A stretch of DNA of 64,000 bases from positions 310,001-374,000 of the forward strand of contig NZ_AUGZ01000005.1 of assembly GCF_000422925.1 (NCBI RefSeq). Reading direction: 5' to 3'. Made by a program: the position numbers and the translations under genes. This DNA comes from Paludibacterium yongneupense DSM 18731. Lineage in GTDB: Bacteria; Pseudomonadota; Gammaproteobacteria; Burkholderiales; Chromobacteriaceae. The notes beneath the pieces were generated by a model. It was given only the letters and a program-made list of their open reading frames with translations, had not been told where the DNA came from and searched no databases. This document shows, one piece after another, positions 1-9,326 of the stretch (position 1 is its first letter; the number at the start of each line of letters is the position of its first letter).

Positions 1-890
1 ACGCCGAACGCCGGCAGCACCAGTATGTAGACCTCGGGATGGCCCCAGGCCCAGAACAGGTTGATATACATCATGGCGTTGCCGCCACCGTCGTTGGTGA
101 AGAAGTGGAAATCCATGTAGCGATCGAGACTCAGAAGCGCGAGCGCACCGGTCAGGATCGGGAAGGACGCCACGATCAGTACGTTGGCCCAGGTGCAGGT
201 CCAGGTAAAGATGGGCATCTGCATCCATTTCATGCCCGGTGCGCGCATCTTGATCACGGTAACCAGGAAATTGATCGCCGTGAGCGTCGTCCCTACCCCC
301 GCTATCTGCAGGGCCCAGGTGTAGTAATCGACCCCGACCCCCGGGCTGTAGGCCAGTTCGGCCAGCGGGGGATAGGCAACCCAACCGGTGCGGGCGAACT
401 CGCCGACGCCGAGGGAGACATTGACCAGGGCAGCGGCGGCAACCAGCAACCAGAAGCTCAGCGAGTTCAGGAAGGGGAAGGCGACGTCGCGCGCGCCGAT
501 CTGCAGCGGCACCACGATATTCATCAGGCCGGTCATGAACGGCATGGCCATGAAGATGATCATGATCACACCGTGCGCGGTGAAGATCTGGTCGTAGTGT
601 TCGGGCGGCAGCACGCCGAGGTGACCGTTGGTGGCCAGCGCGAGTTGCGTGCGCATCATCAGGGCGTCGGCGAAGCCGCGCAGCAGCATGACCAGGGCCA
701 CGATGATATACATCACGCCGATACGCTTGTGATCGACGGAGGTGAACCATTCCTTCCACAGATAGCCCCACTTGCCGAAGCGGGTGATCGCGGCGATCAG
801 CGCTAGACCGACCACGCCGACACCGGCGAGCGTCACCATGATGATGGGTTCGTGGAAAGGGATGGCGTCCAGACTTAGTTTTCCGAACAT
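1..890 (-). CDS. cyoB: Cytochrome bo3 ubiquinol oxidase subunit I (3' part outside window)
   Basis: Subunit I of the proton-pumping quinol oxidase of the inner membrane, which oxidises ubiquinol and reduces oxygen to water at a heme-CuB centre. About 296 codons are visible, starting at an ATG at 890 ([15 protein letters not shown]). The heme-ligand segment [11 protein letters not shown] and several hydrophobic helices are present, and the window edge cuts just after the CuB His-Tyr motif GHPEVY. The start lies 7 bases after the cyoA stop, so the two are co-transcribed. The quinol-oxidase assignment rather than a cytochrome c oxidase rests on the N-terminal extension and on the neighbour lacking CuA ligands. 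High certainty. Confidence 0.95.
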   Translation of the reverse strand, partial: MFGKLSLDAIPFHEPIIMVTLAGVGVVGLALIAAITRFGKWGYLWKEWFTSVDHKRIGVMYIIVALVMLLRGFADALMMRTQLALATNGHLGVLPPEHYDQIFTAHGVIMIIFMAMPFMTGLMNIVVPLQIGARDVAFPFLNSLSFWLLVAAAALVNVSLGVGEFARTGWVAYPPLAELAYSPGVGVDYYTWALQIAGVGTTLTAINFLVTVIKMRAPGMKWMQMPIFTWTCTWANVLIVASFPILTGALALLSLDRYMDFHFFTNDGGGNAMMYINLFWAWGHPEVYILVLPAFG

Positions 891-897
891 CTCGTTC

Positions 898-1830
898 TTA
901 CTCCTTGGCGACCGGCGTACACGTGCCAGACTTCAGATCGGCCAACTGGCCGGGTTTACCGGGCGCTCGCATAACCATGTGGTTCGACATGTACCGGTTC
1001 AAAATCGTGGTAAACAGATCGGGCGTGACGGACGAAAAATACTCGACCGGATGGTTCTCGCTGGGCTTGGACAGCGCGTCGAAGGCAGCGGCATCCAGCG
1101 TGCGCGAGGATTTTTCGCGCACCTGTTTCACCCAGGCGTCGAATTCTGCCGGCGTACGGGTGGCGATCGCCTTGAAATGCATGCCGGAGAAACCGGCACC
1201 GCTATAGTTGGACGACAGGCCGTCGTAGCTGCCGGCTTCGTTCGCGATCAGATGCAGGCGAGTCATCATTCCGGTCATCGCGTAGATCTGGCCGCCGAGT
1301 TGGGGGATGAAGAAGGAATTCATCACCGATCCCGACGTGATCTTGAAATTGACGGGCACATCGACCGGGAAAGCGATCTGGTTGACCGTGGCGATATGAA
1401 GGTCGGGGTAGATGAACACCCACTTCCAGTTCAGCGACACCGCTTCGATGGTGACCGGTTTTTTGTCGGAATCCAGCGGGCGATAGGGGTCGAGACGGTG
1501 CGTGGTCTTCCACGCCAGGATGGCCAGGAACACGATGATGACACAGGGGACCAGCCAGACGATGGCTTCGATCTTGTGCGAATGCGCCCACTTGGGGGTG
1601 TAAGTCGCGTTCGTGTTGCTCGCGCGGTATTTCCAGGCAAACGCGAGAGTCATCACGATGACGGGAACGACCACGAGCATCATCAGCACGGTTGCCGTGA
1701 TGATCAAGGACTTCTCATCCGCCGCAACCTGTCCTTTCGGGTCCAGGATGCCGCCATGGCAGCCGGCAAGCACCGCGACGAAAGCCAGCGCAAGCCCCCG
1801 TGCAATGGTTGGGTGTTTTCTGTTTATCAT
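898..1830 (-). CDS. cyoA: Cytochrome bo3 ubiquinol oxidase subunit II
   Basis: A 310-residue lipoprotein subunit of the bo3 quinol oxidase. It has a signal peptide ending in a lipobox LAGC (Cys24), two membrane helices at about residues 42-68 and 86-108, and a periplasmic cupredoxin-fold domain ([36 protein letters not shown]). The CuA-binding Cys/His set of cytochrome c oxidases is absent, as expected for a quinol oxidase. It is the first gene of the leftward cyo operon and is followed directly by cyoB. A promoter-like sequence lies about 350 bases upstream, at 2189-2217 on the minus strand. Confidence 0.95.
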   Translation of the reverse strand: MINRKHPTIARGLALAFVAVLAGCHGGILDPKGQVAADEKSLIITATVLMMLVVVPVIVMTLAFAWKYRASNTNATYTPKWAHSHKIEAIVWLVPCVIIVFLAILAWKTTHRLDPYRPLDSDKKPVTIEAVSLNWKWVFIYPDLHIATVNQIAFPVDVPVNFKITSGSVMNSFFIPQLGGQIYAMTGMMTRLHLIANEAGSYDGLSSNYSGAGFSGMHFKAIATRTPAEFDAWVKQVREKSSRTLDAAAFDALSKPSENHPVEYFSSVTPDLFTTILNRYMSNHMVMRAPGKPGQLADLKSGTCTPVAKE

Positions 1831-2188
1831 CTAAACGACCTTCATTGATTGAAAGCGGCATGTGTCGCCCCGGATCGGTATCGCACCGGCTGACGCGGCC
1901 GGAGGCGGCGGGACGGACCTTCACCACCCGCTGGGCGGACACATGACCCGTTGTCACAGTTCCGAAATCGACACCGGCAGCGCGATCCAGGCAAAACCGC
2001 CCCCGCAGGGCGTGAGCCGTCCTGCCCGGTCGAGCGTTTTTTTCTGTCATCCATGGCGAAGCGGATCCGCTGGTGCAGAGGCCGCGGCGGCAAGACGCCG
2101 TACTGCTTTTGACGAGGGCTTCGCCCAATATAAATGGCGAAGGATTTGAACGGATTTCACCGTCCGGGGTCTGAACTGAACGGTCTGT

Positions 2189-2217
2189 ATTACAAACCAT
2201 TTTCCCCGTATTTTCAA
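2189..2217 (-). promoter_or_regulatory. Sigma-70-like promoter for the cyo operon
   Basis: On the minus strand TTGAAA (2217-2212) is followed after 17 bases by TGTAAT (2194-2189), a good vegetative promoter. It would start transcription near 2182 and give a leader of about 350 bases before cyoA. No gene is seen between. An inferred promoter only; no regulator site was recognised with confidence. Confidence 0.5.
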
Positions 2218-2360
2218 GAGTATTTATTGATTTAAAGACTGGAAACCGCACCCAAAAAAGGGTATTACGCGGAGAGAGCGCTATTTATTTAAACAAAAAT
2301 ATGAATTTATATAAACTTCATAAGCACTTGAAAAATAACATATTTATATAAAATAAATTT

Positions 2361-2392
2361 CAATAAAAAAACCATTTCATAAAAATGGTTTT
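2361..2392 (-). terminator. Weak intrinsic terminator candidate downstream of the methyltransferase
   Basis: AAAACCATTT (2368-2377) and AAATGGTTTT (2383-2392) form a perfect 10-bp inverted repeat with a 5-base loop. Read leftward the right-hand end of the stem runs into a T-rich tract. The stem has only two G-C pairs, so it is weak. It lies about 170 bases beyond the stop of the gene at 2564-3325. Confidence 0.35.
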
Positions 2393-2563
2393 AGCGGATC
2401 AAAATATTGTTGCGCACTCAACAATTCGCAGGCAAACGATTGCAGCAATACCCATTTCAAGCCCATGGTTGAGGCGCGGCTATTTGACTACATTCCAGTT
2501 TGCCTGCCCCCTCCCCTGCTCGGCTCATCCGCCAGCCGGCATTCAAAGCCATGAAAGACGACA

Positions 2564-3325
2564 TCACCCTCCGACCTGCGCCGCCACGATGATCTCGGGA
2601 CTGTCCGGCCGCCAGGGGGAGCCATCCCAGTCGCCATACCAACTCGCTCCCGCAAAACCTGCCGCGAACAAATGGTCGGCGAGACGCTCGCGCCCAATAA
2701 ACCGCAGGCAACTGCTGCTGACGATTTCCGTATCATCGAGCGCAAACCGGTAGTGTTCGTCGAAAGAAAGACGCTCGCCATGCAGGGCGACCCCGTCATA
2801 CCAGACCTCTACCGACTCCCCTGCCGCCGTCGTGATCGCCCTGCGCGAGGCATCCGGCCGCCAACGGCGCCAGGGTTCCAGCAAAGGATTGCGGCTTTCG
2901 AACAAAAACCGCCCGCCCGGAAGCAGCCGCGCGCAGAGGGCGCGCAGGGTCGCCAGTAGCGCCTTGTCGTCCAGCAGACACTGAACAGCATGTCCGGTCA
3001 TCACGGCATAGTCGAAACGCTCGGCGACGGCCAGCGACTCGACCCCGCCCTCTCTCCAGTCCACGCCGGCACCCCCCTCGCGCGCCCGAGCCACGGACAG
3101 CATCGCCGGCGCCGGGTCCAGCGCCACCACCTGATGGCCTTGTGCGGCCAGGCGCACGGCGAAGCGGCCGCTGCCGCAACCGACATCGACAATACGGCGC
3201 GGCGAATCGCCCATCAGATGCTGATAGAACTGATAATCGCGCTCGCCCGCATTGAGCGCGTCATACAACGCGACCAGCCGCGGGTCCGTATATAGCGCAT
3301 CATGTTGTCCTTGCCGCATGGCCAC
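2564..3325 (-). CDS. Class I SAM-dependent methyltransferase
   Basis: A 253-residue soluble protein with the Rossmann-type methyltransferase core. Motif I is VDVGCGSGRFAVRLA at about residues 45-60, followed by the acidic strand end VVALDPAP and a motif IV-like segment FDYAVMTGHAVQCLLDD. The C-terminal half (WYDGVALHGERLSFDEHYRF) matches the lid region seen in ubiquinone/biotin-type small-molecule methyltransferases. The substrate cannot be read from sequence. The third codon is also ATG (3319) and could be the real start. It is divergent from the acetyltransferase at 3409 and probably a single-gene unit. Confidence 0.85.
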   Translation of the reverse strand: MAMRQGQHDALYTDPRLVALYDALNAGERDYQFYQHLMGDSPRRIVDVGCGSGRFAVRLAAQGHQVVALDPAPAMLSVARAREGGAGVDWREGGVESLAVAERFDYAVMTGHAVQCLLDDKALLATLRALCARLLPGGRFLFESRNPLLEPWRRWRPDASRRAITTAAGESVEVWYDGVALHGERLSFDEHYRFALDDTEIVSSSCLRFIGRERLADHLFAAGFAGASWYGDWDGSPWRPDSPEIIVAAQVGG

Positions 3326-3408
3326 TCCTTTTCCCGGGCTGGCGCATCGTCTCTGCCCGGCGTATTTTTATGATAATTGGTAATTTTTGACAAAAAAAAT
3401 AAACCGGA

Positions 3409-3933
3409 ATGAAAATGGAACAGATCCGCTTGCTTCCCGTGCAAAAAAAGCGCTACGAGGAATTTTTCGAGCTGACACGCAAAAACGACGCTTTCCTGCG
3501 CGTCTGGCTTCCCTGGCTTGATGCGATGCAAACCCCCGTCAACAGCTTTCGCTACCTGGCCGACTGCGAACACAAATTCCGCCACCAGCTGGCCTACCAT
3601 TATTTTCTGATCAGCAACGACGCGATCATAGGCACGATAGGTCTGCGCGACGTCATCGACCGCACCGCCCTGGTCGGCTACTGGCTGGATGAAGCTCACA
3701 CCTGCCGCGGGATCATGTCGCAGGCGCTCGGCACCTTGAGCCTCCATGCCTTCGAGCGGCTGAACATCGACACCCTGTTCCTGCGCTGCGCCGAGCTCAA
3801 CGCCGCCAGCAATCGCGTCGCACAGAAGGCCGGCTTTCACCGCTCGGGGCGCATCAACAACGGTGAAAATCTCTACGGCGTCCTGCACGACTTGATCGTC
3901 TACAGGCTCGACCGCGCCGACGTGGGCCGCTAG
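3409..3933 (+). CDS. GNAT-family N-acetyltransferase, RimJ/RimL type
   Basis: A 174-residue acetyl-CoA-dependent acetyltransferase. The order of elements is that of the RimL subgroup: an N-terminal strand with the LPWLDAM segment, a central GTIGLRDVIDRTALVGYWLDEAHTCRG with the acetyl-CoA pyrophosphate loop, and the C-terminal RCAELNAASNRVAQKAGF motif. RimL-like proteins acetylate ribosomal protein N-termini or small amines; the target here is unknown. The nearest rightward partner ends at 3933, 20 bases from the convergent regulator at 3954, so it is probably monocistronic. Confidence 0.85.
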   Translation: MKMEQIRLLPVQKKRYEEFFELTRKNDAFLRVWLPWLDAMQTPVNSFRYLADCEHKFRHQLAYHYFLISNDAIIGTIGLRDVIDRTALVGYWLDEAHTCRGIMSQALGTLSLHAFERLNIDTLFLRCAELNAASNRVAQKAGFHRSGRINNGENLYGVLHDLIVYRLDRADVGR

Positions 3934-3953
3934 CGGACGCGTCCCCGCCGCAT

Positions 3954-5405
3954 TCAGGGCGCCATGACGGCAGCGATGACCTCGACGCCGCGCCGGATTT
4001 CGGCCTCGGAAATACCCGCATACCCGAGCACCCAGCCCTCCTCGCCGACCTCGCCCAGATAATGGCGCCCCAGCGTTCGCAGGCAGACCCCGCGCTGCGA
4101 CGCCTCCGCGGCCAGCCGCACCGCATCCATCCCCGACGGCAAGGTCGCCACCAGATGCATGCCGGCCTCCCCCGGGGACAGCTGCAGACACTCGCCGGCG
4201 CCACGCCCCAGCGCCAGGCGCAGGCACGCCTGGCGGCTGCGGTACAGTTCGCGCATGCGCCGGACATGGCGCGCGAAATGCCCGCGCTCGATGAATTCGG
4301 CCAGCGCCGCCTGCAAGCGATAGTGCCCCTCCGGATACAGTCTGGCGTTGGCGCGTCGAAAGGCGTCGATCAGTGCGTCCGGCAACACCAGATACGCGAT
4401 GCGCAGGCCGGGATACATGACCTTGCTCATGGTTCCCACATAGATGACCCGCTCCGAGTCGGCAAGACCTTGCAAAGCCGGTATGGGCTGCGAACTGTAG
4501 CGAAATTCACTGTCATAATCGTCCTCGATCACCCAGGCATTGCTGCGTTCCGCACGTTCGAGCAACTCCAGCCGCCTGGCGAGTGTCATCACAACCCCCG
4601 ACGGAAATTGATGCGACGGAGTGGTATAGATCAGCCGCGGCACGCGCGGGTCGGTCACGCCTTGCGGATTCAGCCCGTCGGCATCGACCGGAGCCGGCAC
4701 CAGTTCGAGCCCGGCGGCGGCGAGCGCGGCCTTCGCCCCCAGATAGCCGGGCTCCTCCATCCACGCTACGTCGCCGGCGTCGGCCAGCAGGTGCGCCACC
4801 AGCGCCAGCGACTGTTGCGCCCCTTGGGTAATCAGGATGCGATCGGGATGGCAACGCACCGAACGCGACAGTTGCAGGTAATCGCTCAGCACTTCGCGCA
4901 GCGCACGCAGGCCGCCACCGGTCTGATAATTGAAATCCCGGCTGTCGGCATGGCGATTGTGACGGGCCTGCAACTGCTGCCAGATACGATGCGGAAAGGC
5001 CGACAGTTCCGGCACACAAGGCACGAAAGCCCCCTCCAGTTCCTCGCGCGGACGCAGGTAGCCGGTGCAGAGCCGCTGCCCGCGCATCGACAAGCCGAGC
5101 AGCGGCTCGCGCACGCAAGCGGGCCCGGCGGCGGGTGCAAACAGGCGATTGACAAAAGTGCCGGCCCCCTGGCGCGCAATCAGATAACCTTCGGCCAACA
5201 GCTGTTCATAGGCGTAGAGCACGGTATTGCGCCCGAGCCTCATCGACTGCGCGAGATCGCGGCTGGCGGGCAGGCGCACCTCGCCGACGAGGCGCCCGGC
5301 GACGATCCAGTCGCGCAGCAGCCGCGTGAGCTGGCGCGACAAGCCCTCCTTGCTGTGCCGGTCGAGCTCGCTTGCCAACGCTTCTATAATCCAGTGTTCG
5401 TGCAA
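3954..5405 (-). CDS. MocR-family regulator (GntR HTH fused to aminotransferase fold)
   Basis: A 483-residue fusion. Residues 1-85 are a GntR-type winged helix (LPASRDLAQSMRLGRNTVLYAYEQLLAEGYLIARQGAGTFV). Residues 110-480 are a fold-type I aminotransferase domain: ITQGAQQSLALVAHLL, YTTPSHQFPSG, VIEDDYDSEFRY, and the PLP-binding lysine in GTMSKVMYPGLRIAYL. MocR proteins usually control vitamin B6, GABA or amino-acid genes and read PLP-linked ligands. The arrangement divergent from the rhodanese-acetyltransferase pair at 5532 suggests it may control those genes, but no operator was identified. It resembles the PdxR branch, although no pyridoxal synthase gene is nearby. Confidence 0.9.
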   Translation of the reverse strand: MHEHWIIEALASELDRHSKEGLSRQLTRLLRDWIVAGRLVGEVRLPASRDLAQSMRLGRNTVLYAYEQLLAEGYLIARQGAGTFVNRLFAPAAGPACVREPLLGLSMRGQRLCTGYLRPREELEGAFVPCVPELSAFPHRIWQQLQARHNRHADSRDFNYQTGGGLRALREVLSDYLQLSRSVRCHPDRILITQGAQQSLALVAHLLADAGDVAWMEEPGYLGAKAALAAAGLELVPAPVDADGLNPQGVTDPRVPRLIYTTPSHQFPSGVVMTLARRLELLERAERSNAWVIEDDYDSEFRYSSQPIPALQGLADSERVIYVGTMSKVMYPGLRIAYLVLPDALIDAFRRANARLYPEGHYRLQAALAEFIERGHFARHVRRMRELYRSRQACLRLALGRGAGECLQLSPGEAGMHLVATLPSGMDAVRLAAEASQRGVCLRTLGRHYLGEVGEEGWVLGYAGISEAEIRRGVEVIAAVMAP

Positions 5406-5531
5406 AGTGGCCCCTCGATATTTAACTTATTTGGCCCTATGAAGGATCCTCTGTACTTTTATATCATGGTTCTGCCGCATACGGCACGCCGCCTCCAGCA
5501 GGCGGCCCTCAACCCCGCCAAGGAGTAGCCC

Positions 5532-5921
5532 ATGGACCAAGTCGCGTTCTACCGCGCCAAACTCGCCTACGAAATCGACAGCGCGGATGTCGTCGAAAGC
5601 CAACGTCAGGGCAATGCGCCCGTGTTGATCGATGGCCGCTCGCCGGCCGCCTACGCCGCCGAGACACTGCCTGGCGCAATCAACCTGCCGCGGCCGTTCG
5701 ACGCCGCGATAGTGGCACAACTGCCGCGCGACCGGTTGCTGGTCGCCTTCTGCGACGGCATCGGCTGCAATGCCTCGACCAAGACGGCGCTCAAGCTGGC
5801 CGAGCTGGGTTTCGACGTCAAGGAGTTGATGGGCGGGCTGGACTGGTGGAAGCGAGACGGCTACGCCACCACGGCAACACCGGGCAAGGCGGTCGAGTGC
5901 GGCTGCGGAGGCGGCATCTGA
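5532..5921 (+). CDS. Rhodanese-like sulfurtransferase domain protein
   Basis: A 129-residue single-domain rhodanese. The CDC25-like motif VLIDGRSPAAYAAETLPGAINLP occupies about residues 32-55. The active-site loop is FCDGIGCNAST, where Cys follows a beta-strand as in persulfide carriers, and the C-terminal ELMGGLDWWKRDGY is the conserved GG-W segment. Near-terminal CGCGGG gives extra cysteines of unknown role. A Shine-Dalgarno AAGGAG precedes the ATG. The stop codon overlaps the ATG of the next gene by one base (TGATG), implying translational coupling. Confidence 0.88.
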   Translation: MDQVAFYRAKLAYEIDSADVVESQRQGNAPVLIDGRSPAAYAAETLPGAINLPRPFDAAIVAQLPRDRLLVAFCDGIGCNASTKTALKLAELGFDVKELMGGLDWWKRDGYATTATPGKAVECGCGGGI

Positions 5922-7060
5922 TGCGCGCCCTCCTCCCCCTCGGGTACGAAGTCCCGGATTGGCAAGGTGCGGCGGCAGCGCACGGCACCGTGCTCGAAGG
6001 CCGTTTCTGCAAGCTGGAGCCCTTTTCACCACCGCGACATGGCCCTGGCCTGCGCGCGGCACTCGAAACCGATACCGATGGTGCCGGCTGGACGTATCTG
6101 ATGCCGGCACCGCGCACAGACGCCGACTGGGATGCCTGGTTTGCCGGCATGCGCGACAGCCGCGATCCGCTGTTCTTCGCCATTATCGACCGTCGTCGCG
6201 AGCAAGCGGTCGGGATCGCCAGTTACCTGCGCATCGCACCGGCAGATGGGGCGATCGAGGTCGGCTTTCTGCGTTTCTCGCCCCTGCTTCAACGCACGCC
6301 GGCCGCGACCGAGGCCATGTACCTGCTGATGAAGCAAGCTTTCGCCTGGGGATATCGCCGCTATGAATGGAAATGCAATGACCGGAATGCCGCATCGATC
6401 CGGGCGGCAACGCGGCTCGGCTTCCGTTACGAAGGGACCTTCCGCCAGGCGCGCGTGCAATCCGGGCACAACCGCGATACCGCCTGGTTCAGTCTGCTCG
6501 ACCGGGAATGGCCGGCCGCGCAAGCCGCGCTGGAAACCTGGCTGGCCGAGGATAATTTCGATGCCGATGGCCGGCAGCGGCGCACGCTGGAACAGTGCCG
6601 GCCCGCGCAGCACGAATCGGCGGCGACCCTGCGTGTAGCGACCCTCGATGATCTTGGCCGGCTGGCGCCGCTGTTCGACGACTACCGACGTTTTTATGGC
6701 CAGGACGATGCGGCGAGTTCACACGCCTTTATCCGCGAACGCCTGCTGCGCGGCGACTCGACCGTGCTGCTGGCCCTTGCCGACGGAGAGATCGAGGGCT
6801 TCACCCAGCTGTTTCCGCTCTTTTCATCAGTCGCCGCGGCGCCGGTATGGCTGCTCAACGATCTGTTCGTCGCACCGCAAGCCCGCCGCAGGGGAGTCGC
6901 GACCCGCTTGTTGCAGGCGGCAGCACAACGTGCACGCCGCCATGGCGTGGCCAGGCTGGAGCTGGCCACCGCCACCGACAATCTGGCGGCGCAAAGGACG
7001 TATGAGAGCCTGGGCTGGCAGCGGGACACGGCGTTTCTGCGCTACCGCCTGCCGCTTTGA
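5921..7060 (+). CDS. Tandem GNAT acetyltransferase (two GNAT domains in one chain)
   Basis: Starting at the ATG that overlaps the rhodanese stop, this encodes 379 residues. Residues 25-205 are a RimJ/RimL-type GNAT (EVGFLRFSPLLQRTPAATEAM, then WKCNDRNAASIRAATRLGF). Residues 235-379 are a second, classical GNAT with the acetyl-CoA loop RRRGVATRLLQAA and the end segment ATATDNLAAQRTYESLGWQ. Upstream in-frame codons exist back to 5846 but lie inside the rhodanese gene, so 5921 is preferred. The fusion of two acetyltransferase types is unusual. Substrates are unknown. A strong terminator follows at 7067. Confidence 0.85.
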   Translation: MRALLPLGYEVPDWQGAAAAHGTVLEGRFCKLEPFSPPRHGPGLRAALETDTDGAGWTYLMPAPRTDADWDAWFAGMRDSRDPLFFAIIDRRREQAVGIASYLRIAPADGAIEVGFLRFSPLLQRTPAATEAMYLLMKQAFAWGYRRYEWKCNDRNAASIRAATRLGFRYEGTFRQARVQSGHNRDTAWFSLLDREWPAAQAALETWLAEDNFDADGRQRRTLEQCRPAQHESAATLRVATLDDLGRLAPLFDDYRRFYGQDDAASSHAFIRERLLRGDSTVLLALADGEIEGFTQLFPLFSSVAAAPVWLLNDLFVAPQARRRGVATRLLQAAAQRARRHGVARLELATATDNLAAQRTYESLGWQRDTAFLRYRLPL

Positions 7061-7066
7061 CTGCAG

Positions 7067-7092
7067 AAAAGGGCGCCCGCAGGCGCCCTTTT
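7067..7092. terminator. Bidirectional intrinsic terminator
   Basis: AAAAGGGCGCC (7067-7077), a 4-base loop and GGCGCCCTTTT (7082-7092) form an 11-bp stem with A and T tracts on the two sides. It sits between the rightward acetyltransferase (ends 7060) and the leftward permease (stop at 7111), so it can serve both. Confidence 0.85.
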
Positions 7093-7110
7093 CATTCAGG
7101 CGTGCACCGA

Positions 7111-8508
7111 TCAGGTGTTTTCTGGTTGCAACTCCAGCTGCCGGCGCTTGTGGCCCAGGCCGAAAACCTTGTACCCGACCGAAACGACGGCCAGCAGCAG
7201 GCTGCCGACGATCAGGGACACCCGGGTATCCGGGTTGATCATCATGCCGATCAGCACGCAGACCAGGAACGCTATCGTCAAATAGTTGGCAACCGGATAC
7301 AGGATCGACTTGAACGGATGGCCCGGCATCGCTTCGCGGTTCGCACGGCGGAACCGCGCCTGGCAGACCAGCACCACGAACCAGGGCACCATGCCCGGCA
7401 ATACACTGGCGCTGTAGACGTAGACAAACACGCGCTCGGGATTCGGGATGATGTAGTTCAGCGTCGAGCCGATCAGCAGGCAGGCGATCGTGGTCCAGAT
7501 CGCATTGACCGGAACGCCGCCGCTGGACACTTTCGACAGAAAGGCCGGCAACTGGCGATTCCGGGACAAGGTGTACAGCATGCGGCCACAGCTGTAGATG
7601 CCGCTGTTACAGCCCGAGAGGGCCGCGGTCAGCACCACGAAGTTGATGATGCCCGCCGCCGTAGCGATACCGATCTTGGTGAACGTCAGCACAAACGGAC
7701 TGCCCGCCGTGCCGATCTGATCCCATGGATAGATCGTGACAATGACGAAGATGGCGCCGATATAAAATATCAGGATACGCCAGACGATGTTATTGATCGC
7801 ACGCTTGAGCGTGACCTGCGGATTCCTGGCCTCGCCGGCGGTAATCCCGACCAGTTCGACCCCCTGATACGCCGCGACAACCAGACACAGGGCAAACAAG
7901 AAACCTTTCCAGCCGCCGGCGAAGAATCCGCCGTGTTGGGTCAGATTGCCGAAGCCAATGGCAGGCATGGCATTGCCGCCCCACAGAATGAGTTTGGCAC
8001 CGACCAGAATCATGACCACGATCGTGGAGATCTTGATCAGGCCGAACCAGAACTCGAACTCGCCGTACAAGCGCACCGCCAACAAGTTCGATGCCGCCAG
8101 GATACCGACAAAGGCAATGGCAGGCACCCACTGCGGCAACCCCGGAAACCAGTACTGCACATAGACACCTGCCGCCGTGATCTCGGAGATACCGACCGCG
8201 ATCCACATCAGCCAGTAGGCCCAGGCGGTCAGATAGCCAAAGTAGGGACTCAGGTATTTATGCGCGTAGACGGCGAAGGAACCGGCGACCGGTTCGGTGT
8301 ACAACATCTCGCCCATAATGCGCATGATGAAGAAAATGAACAGCCCGGCGATGGCATAGGCAAGCAGGACCGATGGCCCCGCCCATTTCAGCGTACTGGC
8401 CGAGCCCATGAACAGCCCGACGCCGATGGTGCCGCCGAGTGCAATGAGCTCGATATGCCGCGCCTCCAGGCCCCGCTGCAATTTTTTGTCTTGTTGATTC
8501 TCTGTCAC
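7111..8508 (-). CDS. thrP: APC-family amino acid permease, ThrP (YifK) type
   Basis: A 465-residue inner-membrane amino acid:proton symporter with 12 predicted helices. The opening ([19 protein letters not shown]) and many internal blocks ([67 protein letters not shown]) match my memory of enterobacterial YifK, shown to be a threonine/serine transporter and renamed ThrP. The gene stands alone, closed by the terminator at 7067-7092. Specificity is inferred from similarity; related AroP/ProY/CycA permeases share the fold. Confidence 0.85.
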   Translation of the reverse strand: MTENQQDKKLQRGLEARHIELIALGGTIGVGLFMGSASTLKWAGPSVLLAYAIAGLFIFFIMRIMGEMLYTEPVAGSFAVYAHKYLSPYFGYLTAWAYWLMWIAVGISEITAAGVYVQYWFPGLPQWVPAIAFVGILAASNLLAVRLYGEFEFWFGLIKISTIVVMILVGAKLILWGGNAMPAIGFGNLTQHGGFFAGGWKGFLFALCLVVAAYQGVELVGITAGEARNPQVTLKRAINNIVWRILIFYIGAIFVIVTIYPWDQIGTAGSPFVLTFTKIGIATAAGIINFVVLTAALSGCNSGIYSCGRMLYTLSRNRQLPAFLSKVSSGGVPVNAIWTTIACLLIGSTLNYIIPNPERVFVYVYSASVLPGMVPWFVVLVCQARFRRANREAMPGHPFKSILYPVANYLTIAFLVCVLIGMMINPDTRVSLIVGSLLLAVVSVGYKVFGLGHKRRQLELQPENT

Positions 8509-8982
8509 GATATTTTCCTGTTTTTGTAATGACTACCGGCCTGTTTTTAAGGCCTGCGAACCTGCTTTGTCAAGGTAGGAAAACAGGTAAGGCAGCAGAG
8601 GAAACAACTGATAGTTCACATGAAAATCAGAAAAAAACCAATTCAGAAGCAAAAATATAAATTTTATACAACATAAATTCTTGCGTCATTTCCTTGCCCG
8701 AACGGTTCGGAAGCCTCGCCCATCAGTGCGCAATAGCGCTGCCTCCCCCGCCCTGATACTCCGAGACGTCGTTGCCGGAGATGCGATTCACGCCATCGGC
8801 GGTCATCCCGGGCCTTCTTGTGATGCGAGGCTGCCGCTCCCGCCGATGGTCCGCGTGGGCAAGGCCTTGCCTCCCATACGGCCATTGCATGAGCAACGGC
8901 CGGAAGGCGCGAACGGGGACAGGGCCAGCCACCCATGATAGGCTGAGCCCTCCCCCGACTGCCCATGCTTCAAGACATGCAC
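8509..8982. other. Intergenic region between divergent thrP and SMR genes
   Basis: This 474-base stretch contains no convincing gene. The part next to thrP (8520-8680) is AT-rich and likely carries the thrP promoter and leader. The part next to the SMR gene is GC-rich. I looked for the tandem ACGR-loop hairpins of a guanidine-II riboswitch because SMR genes often carry one; three ACGG words occur at 8879-8917 but they are not flanked by complementary arms. Confidence 0.5.
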
Positions 8983-9315
8983 ATGAACAACTATGTCTAC
9001 CTGGCCATCGCCATCGTGGCCGAAGTCACCGCAACCACGGCCCTGAAAGCCACGCTCGGTTTTACCCGCCTCGCGCCCAGCCTGGTAACGGTGGCCGGCT
9101 ACACGCTGGCGTTCTGGAGCCTGTCGCTGACCTTGCGCACCATTCCGACCGGCATCGCCTACGCGATCTGGTCGGGCGTCGGCATCGTGCTGGTCTCGGC
9201 CATCAGCTGGGTCGTCTACAAACAGCGCCTCGATCTACCGGCGATCATCGGCCTCGCCCTGATCATCGCCGGCGTGATCGTCGTCAACGTGTTTTCCAAA
9301 TCGGTCGCACATTGA
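8983..9315 (+). CDS. Small multidrug resistance (SMR) efflux protein, EmrE type
   Basis: From the ATG at 8983 the product is 110 residues with four membrane helices. The essential membrane glutamate is present in AIVAEVTATTALKA (EmrE Glu14 equivalent), and the signature YAIWSGVGIVLVSAISW and LDLPAIIGLALIIAGV are nearly identical to EmrE. It would exchange protons for quaternary ammonium or other lipophilic cations as a dimer. In-frame ATGs at 8965 and 8977 are alternatives, but 8983 aligns with the EmrE start. No clear Shine-Dalgarno is visible. It converges on the MFS gene ending at 9327. Confidence 0.9.
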   Translation: MNNYVYLAIAIVAEVTATTALKATLGFTRLAPSLVTVAGYTLAFWSLSLTLRTIPTGIAYAIWSGVGIVLVSAISWVVYKQRLDLPAIIGLALIIAGVIVVNVFSKSVAH

Positions 9316-9326
9316 CAGACAGAGCC

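Larger units (their letters stand above)
2150..2410. other. AT-rich island in the cyoA-methyltransferase intergenic region
   Basis: The 733-base interval 1831-2563 contains no convincing gene. Its central part is strikingly AT-rich (runs such as TATTTATATAAAATAAATTT) compared with the GC-rich surroundings. It holds the promoter described at 2189-2217 and the stem-loop at 2361-2392. Such low-GC patches are typical of promoter regions bound by H-NS-like proteins, but that is inference. Confidence 0.5.

Noticed and set aside
7057-8529. Long rightward open frame (490 codons) opposite thrP
   Set aside because: It is exactly antisense to a well-recognised permease, is rich in His, Arg, Gln and Asp, and has no family features; a by-product of high GC.
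8860-8930. Guanidine-II (mini-ykkC) riboswitch in front of the SMR gene
   Set aside because: Three ACGG words are present but none is flanked by complementary arms, so the two tandem ACGR-loop hairpins cannot form. The SMR protein also resembles EmrE more than the guanidine exporter Gdx.
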